From the NCBI RefSeq assembly GCF_902459565.1, contig NZ_CABPSN010000002.1:186001-250000 (forward strand): DNA of 64,000 nt, written 5' to 3'. Below the pieces are notes generated by a model. It did not search any database. It saw nothing but the letters and a program-made list of their open reading frames with translations, and was not told where the DNA came from. Both the position numbers and the translations under genes were made by a program. How positions within the stretch are numbered: position 1 is the first letter of the stretch; each line of letters opens with the position of its first letter. Below, one piece after another: positions 26,291 to 36,003 of the stretch. This stretch comes from Pandoraea aquatica (GTDB taxonomy: Bacteria; Pseudomonadota; Gammaproteobacteria; Burkholderiales; Burkholderiaceae).

Positions 26291-26890
26291 TCAGAGGGCC
26301 GACGGTTCTGCCAGGTGGACGGTGAGGCGCTTGAGTGCACGCACCTGACGCAGCGCGACACGCAGGTCACCGGTCGAAATTAGGCCGATGCCCCCCTCGT
26401 CGTCGCCAAGCGGCTGACCGTCGCGCTCATAAACAACCAGTGCGCCGACGCCGATCGACGTGTTGTACAGCTCATGCCACGAGAACATGACGGTGTAGCC
26501 GTCCGCGCCCTGTGCGAGCACATAGGCTCGCGTGAAGTCGCGCGCCTGCGGCAGACGCCACTGCGCGACGTCGAGCAGCGCCGTGAGTCGCACACCCTTG
26601 TACTCGCTCGCGCTACGCACCTTTCGTCCCGACAGACAGACGACGTCGAGCGGCCCGGTCAACTGCGTGGGCAGGCGCATGAGCGCGCACAGATCGAAGG
26701 AGTGACGGCGTTTGACAGTGCCGGAGACGACGACTTCGCGCGACGTGTGCAAGGCCGTCGCGGTCGGTGACGCAGATATCGGGGAGACGCTGGCCGGTGC
26801 AGGGCTGACGAGCGTGAGCGGTGTGCCGGTGCTGGCGAGGCGTGCGTCCGGCGCAGCGCCGGGGTTCGCGCGCAAGGGATCGATGGGCAT
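26291..26890 (-). CDS. Molybdopterin-fold (sulfite-oxidase-like) domain protein
   Basis: A 199-residue protein. The first 45 or so residues are Pro/Ala/Ser-rich; the rest resembles the oxidoreductase molybdopterin-binding fold (VVSGTVKRRHSFDLCALMRLP, SEYKGVRLTALLDVAQW, YTVMFSWHELYN, GGIGLISTGD). The domain is much shorter than sulfite oxidase (about 320 residues). The cofactor-ligating Cys of that family normally lies in an RC.V.G-type strand; here the nearest equivalent is DVVCLSGRKV, so cofactor binding is uncertain. No signal peptide or Tat motif is evident. It stands alone between two regulators. Confidence 0.6.
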   Translation of the reverse strand: MPIDPLRANPGAAPDARLASTGTPLTLVSPAPASVSPISASPTATALHTSREVVVSGTVKRRHSFDLCALMRLPTQLTGPLDVVCLSGRKVRSASEYKGVRLTALLDVAQWRLPQARDFTRAYVLAQGADGYTVMFSWHELYNTSIGVGALVVYERDGQPLGDDEGGIGLISTGDLRVALRQVRALKRLTVHLAEPSAL

Positions 26891-27078
26891 GTTGGATTCG
26901 GTGTGTCGGGCTTGGGGGAGCCGGTCGCCTCAATATAGCGGCCGGCCCCGGCGCAGACATACGAAGTGGCTGATAGCGGCTATTCACGGGGAAAAGCGGG
27001 GCATAAGCCGCCCCCCGCATATGCTCGCCGCTGCCGATGGGCTTCACGTCCGGTGACGCACAGCGAAGCCCGCAAGCG

Positions 27079-30000
27079 TCAACTGCCGTAGCGGGCAGCG
27101 CGCGCCGCTCCGGCGTTTTTGCCGGCGTGACGTGCGGCCACCTCCGCCAGCGTGGCACGCGCTTCCTGCACGTCCGCCAGTGTTTCGCCGCCTTGCAGGG
27201 CGTCGAGTGCATCGCGCAGCACGCTCATGCATTCGGCGTCGCTCAGCGAGTCCGGAGCGTCGCCGCCGCCCAGACGCAACAGACTGTGCGCGGCGCGCAG
27301 CGTCAGCATGGGCGATGCTTGTGCCCGGGCGATTTGCAGCGCGTGTTCGAGCCACGGACGGATGGCTTCGTCGGCGTGATGTCCGGCACGCAGGAAGTCC
27401 CCCTTCTGACGCAGGAATTCCGCTTGCCAATGCCCGTCGCTGCGACGCGCCGACAAGTGCGCACCGCGCTCCGCCGCGTGCAAGCCGAGTGCGATGTCAC
27501 CGGTGCCTGCGCACGCTTCGACGAGCAGGCCGAAGAACATCCCCTCGACACCGCCCATGATTTCACTGAGACGGCCGACGCTGTCGGTAATGCGCTCCAG
27601 ACCGTTCACATCGCCGCGCGACGCAAGCGCCCAGCCGCGAATCGTCTGCCCGGCGAGCGCCCAGAGGGCAACGCCGGTCTCGGACGCCACTTCGGTCGCC
27701 TCGCTCGCCAGTGCTTCGGCGGGCGCGACTTCGCGGCGCAGGCGGCGCAGCATCGCCGCGAACACCAGCGCGAAGGCGAACGAGTAACGGCGACCCTGCT
27801 GACGTCCCATCGCCAGCGCTTCTTCGCTCGCGGCGAGCGACGCGTCGTGACGTCCTGTGAACCAGTAGGCCCACGAGAGGAACGACAGGCCCGTGATGCG
27901 CGCGTCCTCGCCGAGGCCGGTGTCGGCCTGTTCGGGTCGGTAGTGCGCCAGGCCGGTCTCCAGTGCCGTGATGGCCCCACCGAAGTCGCCGTGGCAGCAC
28001 AGGCTGTTGCCCAGCGCGTAGTACGCGTGGGCGAGAAGTGGCGAGGCACCGGCTTGTTCGGCAATGAGGATGAGCTTGCGCGCCAGTTCGGTGCTGCGCT
28101 CGAAGTCGCTCCACGAACTGGAGCCGAGCCACAGTCCCCAGTACACGGGGAACAGCGTGACGTCGTCGCCCATCGGTTGAGCCAGCGCCAGTGCCGTCTC
28201 GAAGTTGTGACGCGCGGGCTCCGAGCCATAACCGTGCAGCGAGACAAGCGGCACGCCCATCGCCATGCGCAGTTGCAGTTCGCGCGGCGCGGTCTGCGCG
28301 CTGGTGCCCGTCTTGCGCAGCACGTCGAGTGCGCTTTGATAGTGCGCACACGCCTCACGGAAGGCCTGACGGCCGGTCGCGTACTCGCCGGCGAGGCGGT
28401 AGTGCTCGATGGCGGCGTCGGGTTCGTCGGCCTGACGGAAGTGCCACGCCAGCACTTCGGGTTCGGTCTTGACGGATTCGTGATCGCGCATCGCCAGCGC
28501 GATGCGGCGGTGCGCGTCTTGCCGACGCTCTTGTGGTTGTGCGTCGTACGCGGCTTTATGCAGCAGTGCGTGACGGAAGACGTAGCGTCCGAGATCCTGA
28601 CGCTGCACGAGGGCGCAAGCGACGAGCGTGTCCAGTGCGCGCTCGACGAGCGCCATCGAACGGCCGCTCGCGGCGGCCAGCAATTCCGCGTGGAACTCAT
28701 GCCCGAGGCACGACGCGAAGTGCGCCACCGGCTTGGCGCTGCCCGCAGCGTCAATGCGCGCCATCATCAGCTCCTGAAGGCTCGCGGGCATGGGCATGGT
28801 GTTCGCGGCGTTGCGTCCGCCTTGCTGCGCGGCCGTCGCACGTGCCAGCTCCTGAAGGAACAGCGGCACGCCTTCGGCCAGATGCACGATGCGCTCGCGC
28901 ATGGCGGCGGGCAGGGCGACGCGCGGCGTGGCGGCCCGCACGATGGAGGCTGCGGCCCCTGCGTCGAGCGGTGCGAGGTCGATGCGGCGAAGCCCGACGG
29001 TATGCCGCCACGGCAGCTCGAATTCGGGGCGCGCGCCGACGATCAGCAACCGTCCGCCCGGCGCATTCTCCGCCATCGCGGCGAGCAACTCCTGCGTGGA
29101 CGGATCGGCCCAGTGCGCATCGTCGAGCGTGATGACGCCGCCGTCCGGCAACAGGGCGGCGAGCAGTGTGGGCGCTTCGTTGAGTACGGCCTGCTTCCAC
29201 GCATGCGGCACGTTGCCGTCGGCATGCATGTCGAACAGCGCGCGCAGACGTCGCAGGGCGAGCAGCGCGGGTTGCGGCAGCTGTGAAGCTTCTACCGTCG
29301 ACTGAGCGCGCAGCCAGCGCGCGATCGGATGGAACGGGGTGCCTGCACCGTCCTGCGCGCAGGCGAGATCGATGGAGCGCAGACCACCGTTCTCGACGAA
29401 GTGACGCACGAGCGCTGTCTTGCCGATGCCGGCTTCGCCGATGACCAGCGCCAGCACGCCGTGGCCGGTGCTGGCGTCGCGCATGGCCGCATGCGCGGCA
29501 GCGAGTTCGGCGAGCGCGGCGTCGCGGCCGAAGAGCGTCGCGGCGCGGCGACGCGAACGACGCTCGGGCGTGGGATCGGGATTGACGCGAAAGACCGGGA
29601 TCTCGCGATTGCCATGACGCTCGCGCACGCTGCCGTGTGCCGTCGTGGCGATGGCAACGCCGATGAGGCGCTGCGTGGCGTCGCAGATCACGACTTCGCC
29701 GGGCAGCGCCATGTCGGCGAGCTGCGTGGCCGAGCGCGAGACGCGACCACCCGTGTCGGGACTGTCGTCGGCCGCCGAGCTGATCACGAGACCGGTGTGA
29801 ACGCCTACGCCGATGCCGACGCGTACGGTGCTTGCCTGCACGCAACGCATGGCGGCTTCGACGGCATGACGTCCCGCACCTTCGAGTGCCGTCGGGTAGC
29901 CGAAGTAGCCGAGCAGGCCACCGGTCGGGGTGCGCAACGTGTAGCCCCACGACTGGCGCAGGATCGTTTCGCACTGCACGAGGGGCGGGCGCATCATCGC

Positions 30001-30951
30001 GACGAGCTGGTCGGGATCGTCTACGCCGCTCGGCGCGAGTTCGATGGCCACGACCGTGATCTGACGACGCTCGGGGCCGGTGGCGCGTTGTTCCATGCGC
30101 GCGGGCGGCGTCTCCAGCAGTTGCGTCAGCGCGTCGCCGGGCAACTCACCGAGTTCTTCATGAAGGATGTCGCACAGACGACGGTATTCGGTTTCGGCGT
30201 CGTCGCGACGACCGGCGCGCAGCAGCAGTGCGATCAGGCAATGCCAGCCGGTTTCGTCGAAGGGGGCCAGCGCCACGAGCTGACGCGCGTGTGCCAGCGC
30301 CTGATCGAGGTCGCCCAGACGCGCGTAACCGTCCGCCAGCAGACGTTCGCCGAAGACACGGCGGCGCTGGTACTCGTCGCGCTGGAGTTCGATCCACTGT
30401 TCGAGATCGGGCGTGTCGCGCACCGAGAGGCCGTGGAGGAACGGCCCCTGATACAGCGCGACGGCGTCCGCCAGATGCTGCAGGTGCGCCGCGAGATCGA
30501 GGCCGGTGACGGCATCGAGCGTGCGGTTCGCCTGCTCGATCATGCTCGCGAAGACATGCGCGTCGATCCACAGACCCGTTTCGGGGCGCAGACGCACGAC
30601 CTGACGGTCGGATTCGAAGAGTTCGTCGCCGAGCGTGTCGCGCAGATGGAACAGCATGCGCTTGAGCTTGTCGCGACCGCCCTGGCCGTCTTCGTCGGGC
30701 CAGAAGAGATCGGCCAGCGCGCCGCGTGTGTGATAGCCCGGTTGCAGGGCGAGATAGGCGAGCAGGCCGCGCGCTTTCGTGTATTTCACGGCGCAGGCCT
30801 GTTTGCCTTGTTCGACCCGCATCGGTCCGAGCAGGTAGAGCGATCTGTTGGCTTGCATTGTCCTTGGACGGCAAATAAGCAAAACCGGCGGGGCCGCGGG
30901 GGCATGCGCCGGTATTGCGAATTTCATGATGTCATCCCGTCGGCATGCCAA
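27079..30951 (-). CDS. SARP/BTAD - cyclase-like - AAA ATPase - TPR regulator
   Basis: A 1,290-residue STAND-type regulator. From the N-terminus: a winged-helix and BTAD region (about 35-290; LYLLGPMRV, KARGLLAYLALQPGYHTRGA, ADLFWPDEDGQGGRDKLKRM); a class-III cyclase-like domain (about 305-455); an AAA/NB-ARC-type ATPase with Walker A GEAGIGKTALVRHF near 520 and Walker-B-like GGVITLDDAHWADPSTQE; then TPR helices. In the cyclase-like domain both metal-Asp positions are lost: VAIELAP stands for F.DI.G and TPTGGLLGYFGYP for GDG...FG.P. It probably senses a ligand without making cAMP. Possible starts are 30951, 30927 and 30858. Target genes are unknown. Confidence 0.82.
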   Translation of the reverse strand: MACRRDDIMKFAIPAHAPAAPPVLLICRPRTMQANRSLYLLGPMRVEQGKQACAVKYTKARGLLAYLALQPGYHTRGALADLFWPDEDGQGGRDKLKRMLFHLRDTLGDELFESDRQVVRLRPETGLWIDAHVFASMIEQANRTLDAVTGLDLAAHLQHLADAVALYQGPFLHGLSVRDTPDLEQWIELQRDEYQRRRVFGERLLADGYARLGDLDQALAHARQLVALAPFDETGWHCLIALLLRAGRRDDAETEYRRLCDILHEELGELPGDALTQLLETPPARMEQRATGPERRQITVVAIELAPSGVDDPDQLVAMMRPPLVQCETILRQSWGYTLRTPTGGLLGYFGYPTALEGAGRHAVEAAMRCVQASTVRVGIGVGVHTGLVISSAADDSPDTGGRVSRSATQLADMALPGEVVICDATQRLIGVAIATTAHGSVRERHGNREIPVFRVNPDPTPERRSRRRAATLFGRDAALAELAAAHAAMRDASTGHGVLALVIGEAGIGKTALVRHFVENGGLRSIDLACAQDGAGTPFHPIARWLRAQSTVEASQLPQPALLALRRLRALFDMHADGNVPHAWKQAVLNEAPTLLAALLPDGGVITLDDAHWADPSTQELLAAMAENAPGGRLLIVGARPEFELPWRHTVGLRRIDLAPLDAGAAASIVRAATPRVALPAAMRERIVHLAEGVPLFLQELARATAAQQGGRNAANTMPMPASLQELMMARIDAAGSAKPVAHFASCLGHEFHAELLAAASGRSMALVERALDTLVACALVQRQDLGRYVFRHALLHKAAYDAQPQERRQDAHRRIALAMRDHESVKTEPEVLAWHFRQADEPDAAIEHYRLAGEYATGRQAFREACAHYQSALDVLRKTGTSAQTAPRELQLRMAMGVPLVSLHGYGSEPARHNFETALALAQPMGDDVTLFPVYWGLWLGSSSWSDFERSTELARKLILIAEQAGASPLLAHAYYALGNSLCCHGDFGGAITALETGLAHYRPEQADTGLGEDARITGLSFLSWAYWFTGRHDASLAASEEALAMGRQQGRRYSFAFALVFAAMLRRLRREVAPAEALASEATEVASETGVALWALAGQTIRGWALASRGDVNGLERITDSVGRLSEIMGGVEGMFFGLLVEACAGTGDIALGLHAAERGAHLSARRSDGHWQAEFLRQKGDFLRAGHHADEAIRPWLEHALQIARAQASPMLTLRAAHSLLRLGGGDAPDSLSDAECMSVLRDALDALQGGETLADVQEARATLAEVAARHAGKNAGAARAARYGS

Positions 30952-31117
30952 CGAGACGCCAAGGCCGTTCCGGGGGGGCTCCGGCCGAATGCTTTAGGTA
31001 TTACATACCGAAGTATAAACAGGTGTCTTAATTCCGTCGGAAATACCTTAAAGAATCGGTAATGAATACCCGGGGTGTCATGCGCGCGCCATGGGGATGT
31101 GCGTGGGGCCGCGACCC

Positions 31118-32203
31118 TCAGGCGGGGGCTTGCCAGATGGTGGCATCGGCGGCGTCGATGCGCTTGGGCAACAGTCCTGCCTGCGTGAAGACGTCGGCAA
31201 TACGCTGTTGCTCGGCGACGGCCTCGCGTACGACCGGCTGCACGTCGTAGCTGCGGCGCTTGTTGGCGGCCTCCACGGTGGCGACGTCAAGGCCCCATAC
31301 CGGCGACAGCTGCGCTGCCGCCTCATGCGGGTTGGTGCGTACCCACTGACCTGTCTCGCGCAACGTGCGATAGACGTCGCGCAGCACAGCGTCGTGATCG
31401 CGCGCGAAGGCGGGCGTGGCGAGGTAGTAGCGCTGATAGCCCGCCAGTCCGCGTGCGGTGGTCAGGGTGCGCACCTTGTCCTGACGCTCGACGCTCGCGA
31501 GGAACGGATCCCACGTCACCCAGGCGTCGACGTTGCCGCTGGCGAATGCCGCACGGCCGTCGGCCGGGGTGAGATAGGCGGGCTGCACGTCGTTGATTCG
31601 CAGACCAACGCTTTGCAATGCTGCGATGAGCAGATAGTGCACGCCCGCGCCCTTCGTCACGGCGATGCGCTTTCCCTTGAGATCCGAGAGCGTTTTGATG
31701 GGGGAGTTCTGTGGCACGAGAATCGCTTCGGCGTCCGGCGACGGGGTCTCGCGCGCGACATAAGCGATGCGTGCGCCGGCCGCCTGGGCAAATACCGGCA
31801 CCGTGTCTGCGACGTCCGCCGAAAAGTCGATGCTGCCCACGTTGAGCGCTTCGAGCAGCGGCAATCCGCTCGTGAATTCGTGCCACGTCAGCGTGACGTT
31901 GTGTGGGGCCAGTGCCCGCGCCAGCGTGCCGCGCGCCTTGGCGAGCACGATGAGCGTCGACGACTTCTGATACCCGATGCGCAGGGTGAGCGGGGCGTTG
32001 GCCGCGCGCACAGTGCCGCTATGCGTCAGCACACCGGCCGCGCCCGCGATGCCCAGCGCATTGAGCGCGCCGCCCGCGAGCATCGCGGTGCCCGCGCGCT
32101 GAAGGAAGCGCCGGCGTGCAGGCGGCGGCGACGAAAGAGAGGTGTCGTCGGTGTTGCCGGTGTTGTCGAGGGCAAGGCGAGCGGAATCGGGCTGGCGAGT
32201 CAT
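31118..32203 (-). CDS. Aliphatic sulfonate/nitrate-type ABC substrate-binding protein (SsuA-like)
   Basis: A 361-residue protein. The start at 32203 is chosen because a Tat-type signal with RRRFLQRAG follows (about 30-65), although the frame is open to 32560. The mature part has the SsuA/TauA pattern: LRIGYQKSSTLIVLAKARG, LTWHEFTSGLPLLEALNVGS, IDFSADVADTVPVFAQAAG and WVTWDPFLASVERQ. No permease or ATPase genes adjoin it, so it must work with subunits elsewhere. It is divergent from the iron receptor gene. Confidence 0.86.
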   Translation of the reverse strand: MTRQPDSARLALDNTGNTDDTSLSSPPPARRRFLQRAGTAMLAGGALNALGIAGAAGVLTHSGTVRAANAPLTLRIGYQKSSTLIVLAKARGTLARALAPHNVTLTWHEFTSGLPLLEALNVGSIDFSADVADTVPVFAQAAGARIAYVARETPSPDAEAILVPQNSPIKTLSDLKGKRIAVTKGAGVHYLLIAALQSVGLRINDVQPAYLTPADGRAAFASGNVDAWVTWDPFLASVERQDKVRTLTTARGLAGYQRYYLATPAFARDHDAVLRDVYRTLRETGQWVRTNPHEAAAQLSPVWGLDVATVEAANKRRSYDVQPVVREAVAEQQRIADVFTQAGLLPKRIDAADATIWQAPA

Positions 32204-32815
32204 GAGCGATGCTAGGTGAGAGCGGTGAGCGGGAGCGCCGTGAACGTGCACATGAATGTGAACGACGGGACAGCGCGATAGCGCAACATGCGGCGCGCTG
32301 CGCCGTCGCCACTTGTAACGCAATGGATCGCGCACACGCCAATAAGCGATTCGGCTTTGCTTAGCGTTGTCGTTGTCATATCGATAGCGGCCGATGTGCC
32401 CGCCATCCGTCCGCGCCCGAAAACGCCCTGGAACACGGCGATATCGACAGCCAAAACCGCCGCAATGCCCGTCAAGTGCGCAAATTGCGTGGAAGTTCCG
32501 CTTTCGTTGCGTCTTCGCCCTTAGTGAAAACCCTGTGTTTCGGGTGCGCGAGATCATCAATAGCGATTACAGGTCGACGAAGCAATCTGAATGCTTTCAT
32601 TGCCTTACCGCAAGTGCGCACCGAACTGGTGCGAATGTGTTACGACGTATTACAAAAAATCGAGTGATTTCAGTGAGTTACCGCAGCGTGCGTGTCTTGT
32701 AATGAAAATCATTCCTATTTATATTCGCGCCCCAGATCACTCCTGTGACGTCGTGCCGTCGAGCACGCATTTGTACGCATTCGTACTCACTCGTTCCGTC
32801 GTACTTTCAACCACC
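32204..32815. other. Divergent intergenic region, 612 bp
   Basis: This lies between the SsuA-like gene (minus) and the Fiu-like receptor (plus). The only clear content is the Fur-overlapped promoter near 32697-32725. Small open frames here have no family resemblance or ribosome site and are not called. Confidence 0.6.
32697..32725 (+). promoter_or_regulatory. Fiu-like receptor promoter overlapped by a Fur box
   Basis: TTGTAA (32697-32702) and TATATT (32720-32725) are 17 bp apart. The stretch 32698-32716, TGTAATGAAAATCATTCCT, matches 13 of 19 positions of the GATAATGATAATCATTATC Fur consensus and fills the space between the two hexamers. Repression by iron-loaded Fur is the obvious reading. 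Confidence 0.75.
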
Positions 32816-35059
32816 ATGATGCAACGCAAGCCGCTGGCCCTGGCAATGATGGCGATCTTCGCCACGCCGCTCGCTGTCACCTACGCCCCGAATGCGATGG
32901 CGCAAAGCACCGCACCGAACGCGCCCGTCACCAATCAGGCCACGCCGGCACCCGCACCTGCTGCCTCCTCACCGGCGGCGGCGCTGCCGCAGACGGATGT
33001 CTCCGGCACGTCGATTCGCGACGAGTACATGCGTGATATGTCGACAGCCGGCGGCAAAGTGCCCACCGCGATTCGCGACATTCCGCAAACGGTCACGGTC
33101 ATCGACAAGGCGGTGATGCAGGCGCAGGGTGCGACGTCGTTCGCCGATGCGTTGCGCAACTCCCCCGCGATTACGCTCGGCGGTGCCGAGGGCGGACAGA
33201 TCGGCAACAACATCAACCTGCGTGGCTTCAATGCGCGTACGGACATCTATCTCGACGGCTTCCGCGACCGTGGCCAGTACTATCGCGACACGTTCGATCT
33301 GGATGCCATCGAAGTGCTCGAAGGCCCGTCGTCGATGCTCTTCGGGCGTGGGTCGACCGGGGGTGTCATCAATCAGGTGAGCAAGCAGGCGAACCTCAAG
33401 CCGCTGAACGAAGTGTCGGGCACGATCGGGACGAACGACCGGTATCGCGGCTCGTTCGACTTCAATCGTCCGCTCTCGGACACGGCCGCCTTCCGCATCA
33501 ACGGCTTCGGTCAGGACATCCACACCACGCGCGACGTGCTGTACAACCAGGACTGGGGTGTCGCACCGACGCTCAAGCTCGGTATCGGCACGCCCACGGA
33601 AATCACGCTCTCCGCGCTGGTCCAGCACAACCGTGACATGGCGGATTACGGCACCGTCGGCTTCAACGGCAACCCGCTGCCCATCTCGAAGAATCAGTTC
33701 TACGGGCTGACCACCGACCGCACCGTGCAGGACGTGGTGAGCGTCACGGCCAAGATCGAGCACAAGGTCGACGACAGCCTGAAGATCACGAACCAGACGA
33801 ACTACAGCCGTTATTCGATCGATGCGATCGAGACGTCGCCACACGCGGTCGGTATCTCCAACGGCAAGGGGGGCTTTACCACGCTGCCGACCGGGCCGAC
33901 GCCGGGACTGCCGTCGTACTCGCTCGATCAGCTCTCCGTGCAGTTGCAAAGCCACGATCGTCAGATCACGGATACGGCGCTGTTCAACCAGACCGACGTG
34001 GTGAAGAAGTTCAACACGGGATCGATCAAACACACCCTGATCGCCGGTGCGGAACTGGGCCGCGACACGTACGAGAATCAGACGTATCTGCGCACGGGCG
34101 CGGGGCAGGCGTCGGGCTTCCTTGGATGGGTTCCGGCAAACAGCACGGCGTACCTCGCCAGCCTGCCGAACGTCACGACGTCGACCGGTAACCTTGCGCA
34201 AGGCTCGGCAGAGACGGTGGCGTTCTACGCGAACGACACCATCGAGCTGAACAAGCAATGGAAGATCATCGGCGGTCTTCGCTGGGATCGCTACAAGGCG
34301 CAGCTCTCGAACACGATCAGCGCGCCGGGCTATGCGACGCAGACCGTCAATTACACGAGCGTGCGCACGGGGGTGATCTATCAGCCGAGCGAAGCGCAGT
34401 CGTATTACTTCTCGTACGGCACGTCGTTCAATCCGGCGCTTGAGACGCTGACCGTCACCAACAACACGCAGGCGTTGCCGCCGGAGACGAACGAGTCGTT
34501 CGAAGTCGGCAGCAAGTGGAATCTGTTCGACGACAACCTCTCGATCAGCACGGCGCTGTTCCAGGTCACGAAGAACAACGCACGCACGCAGACCGGTACG
34601 TCGGGCGAGTACACCAACGCGGGCAAGGTGCGCATTCGCGGCGCGGAAGTAAGCGCGACGGGGCACATCACGTCGAACTGGCAAGTGATGGGCGGCTACA
34701 TGTTCCTGAACTCGCAGGTCGTGCAGGCCAACGACGGCACGCAGGGCAACGTGCTGGCGAATACGCCGCGTCACTCGCTCACGCTGTGGTCGACTTACAC
34801 GCTCGGCCACTGGGAAGTGGGCGGCGGCATGAACTACATGTCGATGCGCTACGCGGCGAACACCAACCTGATTCGTGTGGGCGGCTACACGCGTTGGGAT
34901 GCCACCGTGGCCTACCATCAGCCGAAGTACGACATTCGCTTCAACCTGCTCAACGTGTTCAACAAGACGTATTGGGACGGGCTGATTCAGTCGGACGGCG
35001 GTCGCGCGACGCCGGGGATCGGTCGCACGGCGCTGCTCACGGGGACTTACCGCTTCTGA
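32816..35059 (+). CDS. fiu: TonB-dependent catecholate siderophore receptor, Fiu-like
   Basis: A 747-residue outer-membrane receptor, translated from ATG-ATG at 32816/32819; a Sec signal peptide (to about residue 28, cut after NAMA or AMAQ) follows. After a Pro/Ala-rich stretch comes the plug domain (DIPQTVTVIDKAVMQAQGAT, INLRGFNARTDIYLDGFRD, EVLEGPSSMLFGRGSTGGVI) and a beta-barrel ending in TGTYRF with a C-terminal Phe. Fiu-type receptors import Fe3+ bound to monomeric catechols. The gene is under a Fur box and is followed by a PKHD hydroxylase, matching the fiu-ybiX pair of enterobacteria and piuA-piuC of pseudomonads. Confidence 0.9.
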   Translation: MMQRKPLALAMMAIFATPLAVTYAPNAMAQSTAPNAPVTNQATPAPAPAASSPAAALPQTDVSGTSIRDEYMRDMSTAGGKVPTAIRDIPQTVTVIDKAVMQAQGATSFADALRNSPAITLGGAEGGQIGNNINLRGFNARTDIYLDGFRDRGQYYRDTFDLDAIEVLEGPSSMLFGRGSTGGVINQVSKQANLKPLNEVSGTIGTNDRYRGSFDFNRPLSDTAAFRINGFGQDIHTTRDVLYNQDWGVAPTLKLGIGTPTEITLSALVQHNRDMADYGTVGFNGNPLPISKNQFYGLTTDRTVQDVVSVTAKIEHKVDDSLKITNQTNYSRYSIDAIETSPHAVGISNGKGGFTTLPTGPTPGLPSYSLDQLSVQLQSHDRQITDTALFNQTDVVKKFNTGSIKHTLIAGAELGRDTYENQTYLRTGAGQASGFLGWVPANSTAYLASLPNVTTSTGNLAQGSAETVAFYANDTIELNKQWKIIGGLRWDRYKAQLSNTISAPGYATQTVNYTSVRTGVIYQPSEAQSYYFSYGTSFNPALETLTVTNNTQALPPETNESFEVGSKWNLFDDNLSISTALFQVTKNNARTQTGTSGEYTNAGKVRIRGAEVSATGHITSNWQVMGGYMFLNSQVVQANDGTQGNVLANTPRHSLTLWSTYTLGHWEVGGGMNYMSMRYAANTNLIRVGGYTRWDATVAYHQPKYDIRFNLLNVFNKTYWDGLIQSDGGRATPGIGRTALLTGTYRF

Positions 35060-35221
35060 GGCTTCCGAGGCCTCTGATCGTTGCCCGGGAGGGCTGAGCG
35101 GGGAGGCTGCGCGCTGGTCGTCACGCCGTCCCGCGCTCCACAAAATGACGCACAATACGAGGCGCGAGCCGGCATCAGTCGCCGGCGTCGCGCCTTGTGC
35201 TTTCTTCGAAGGACGCCGCCG

Positions 35222-35908
35222 ATGCAGCTCCGAATACCGAATGTCCTCTCCGACGATCAGGTGCGTTGGGTCCGTACCAAGCTCGACAACGCGGGCGACG
35301 CCTGGGTCGATGGCCTCGCCACGGCGGGTTATCAGGGCGCGCCCGTCAAACAGAACCAGCAGATCGACGAACGCTCGCCCGTCGCGCACGAACTTGGCGA
35401 CATGATTCTCGCCGCACTGGAGCGCAATCCCTTGTTCATCAGCGCCGCGCTGCCGAACAAGGTCTACGCGCCGATGTTCAACCGCTACGGCGAAGGCATG
35501 CATTTCGGCAACCACGTGGACGGCGCGATTCGTCTACAGCCGGGCAGCGGCATGCGCATTCGCACCGATATTTCCGCCACGCTGTTTCTCGCGTCGCCGG
35601 ACGAATACGACGGCGGTGAACTCGTCATCGAAGATCAGTACGGTGCGCATCAGGTGAAGCTCGCGGCAGGGGACATGGTGCTGTACCCGGCCACCAGTCT
35701 GCATCGCGTCAATCCGATTACCCGTGGTGTGCGCGTGGGGTGCTTCTTCTGGGTACAGAGTCTCGTGCGCGACGACACGCAGCGCACGTTGCTCTTCGAT
35801 ATGGATAACGCCATTCAGCGTCTGAACACGACGCAGGCGGACGAGACAGCGCGTCGCACGCTCGTGGGCTGTTATCACAACCTGCTGCGGGTCTGGAGCG
35901 AGACCTGA
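35222..35908 (+). CDS. piuC: PKHD-type Fe(II)/2-oxoglutarate hydroxylase, PiuC/YbiX family
   Basis: A 228-residue cytoplasmic dioxygenase. The iron-binding triad is His98 and Asp100 (FGNHVDGA) with His161 (SLHRV), and Arg171 probably binds 2-oxoglutarate. Other family marks are [33 protein letters not shown] and the C-terminal [15 protein letters not shown] segment. The start at 35222 gives the normal family N-terminus [13 protein letters not shown]. It follows the Fiu-like receptor by 162 nt and is thought to act in iron release or siderophore handling; the exact substrate of the family is not settled. Confidence 0.9.
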   Translation: MQLRIPNVLSDDQVRWVRTKLDNAGDAWVDGLATAGYQGAPVKQNQQIDERSPVAHELGDMILAALERNPLFISAALPNKVYAPMFNRYGEGMHFGNHVDGAIRLQPGSGMRIRTDISATLFLASPDEYDGGELVIEDQYGAHQVKLAAGDMVLYPATSLHRVNPITRGVRVGCFFWVQSLVRDDTQRTLLFDMDNAIQRLNTTQADETARRTLVGCYHNLLRVWSET

Positions 35909-35924
35909 GCGTACGCTGAGCAAA

Positions 35925-35959
35925 AAACGCCCGATCCCTCTTGAAGGGACCGGGCGTTT
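35925..35959. terminator. Bidirectional Rho-independent terminator
   Basis: AACGCCCG.TCCCT pairs with AGGGA.CGGGCGTT around a TTGA loop, with A-tract before and T-tract after. It separates the piuC gene from the convergent Spy-like gene. Confidence 0.88.
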
Positions 35960-36003
35960 CACAACATGCCGGGCGTTCGCGCCCGGCGGCGCTGGCCTCG
36001 CGC

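Noticed and set aside
27037-29286. A 749-codon plus-strand frame, and another at 29329-31062, opposite the SARP regulator
   Set aside because: Both are antisense to a gene with clear BTAD, AAA and TPR sequence; they have no ribosome site and low-complexity products.
32591-32815. Upstream start for the Fiu-like receptor
   Set aside because: It would put 75 residues before a clear signal peptide and would start before the Fur-overlapped promoter.
32969-35515. An 848-codon minus-strand frame opposite the Fiu-like receptor
   Set aside because: Arg/Val-rich translation without domains; it is the shadow of the receptor and hydroxylase genes.
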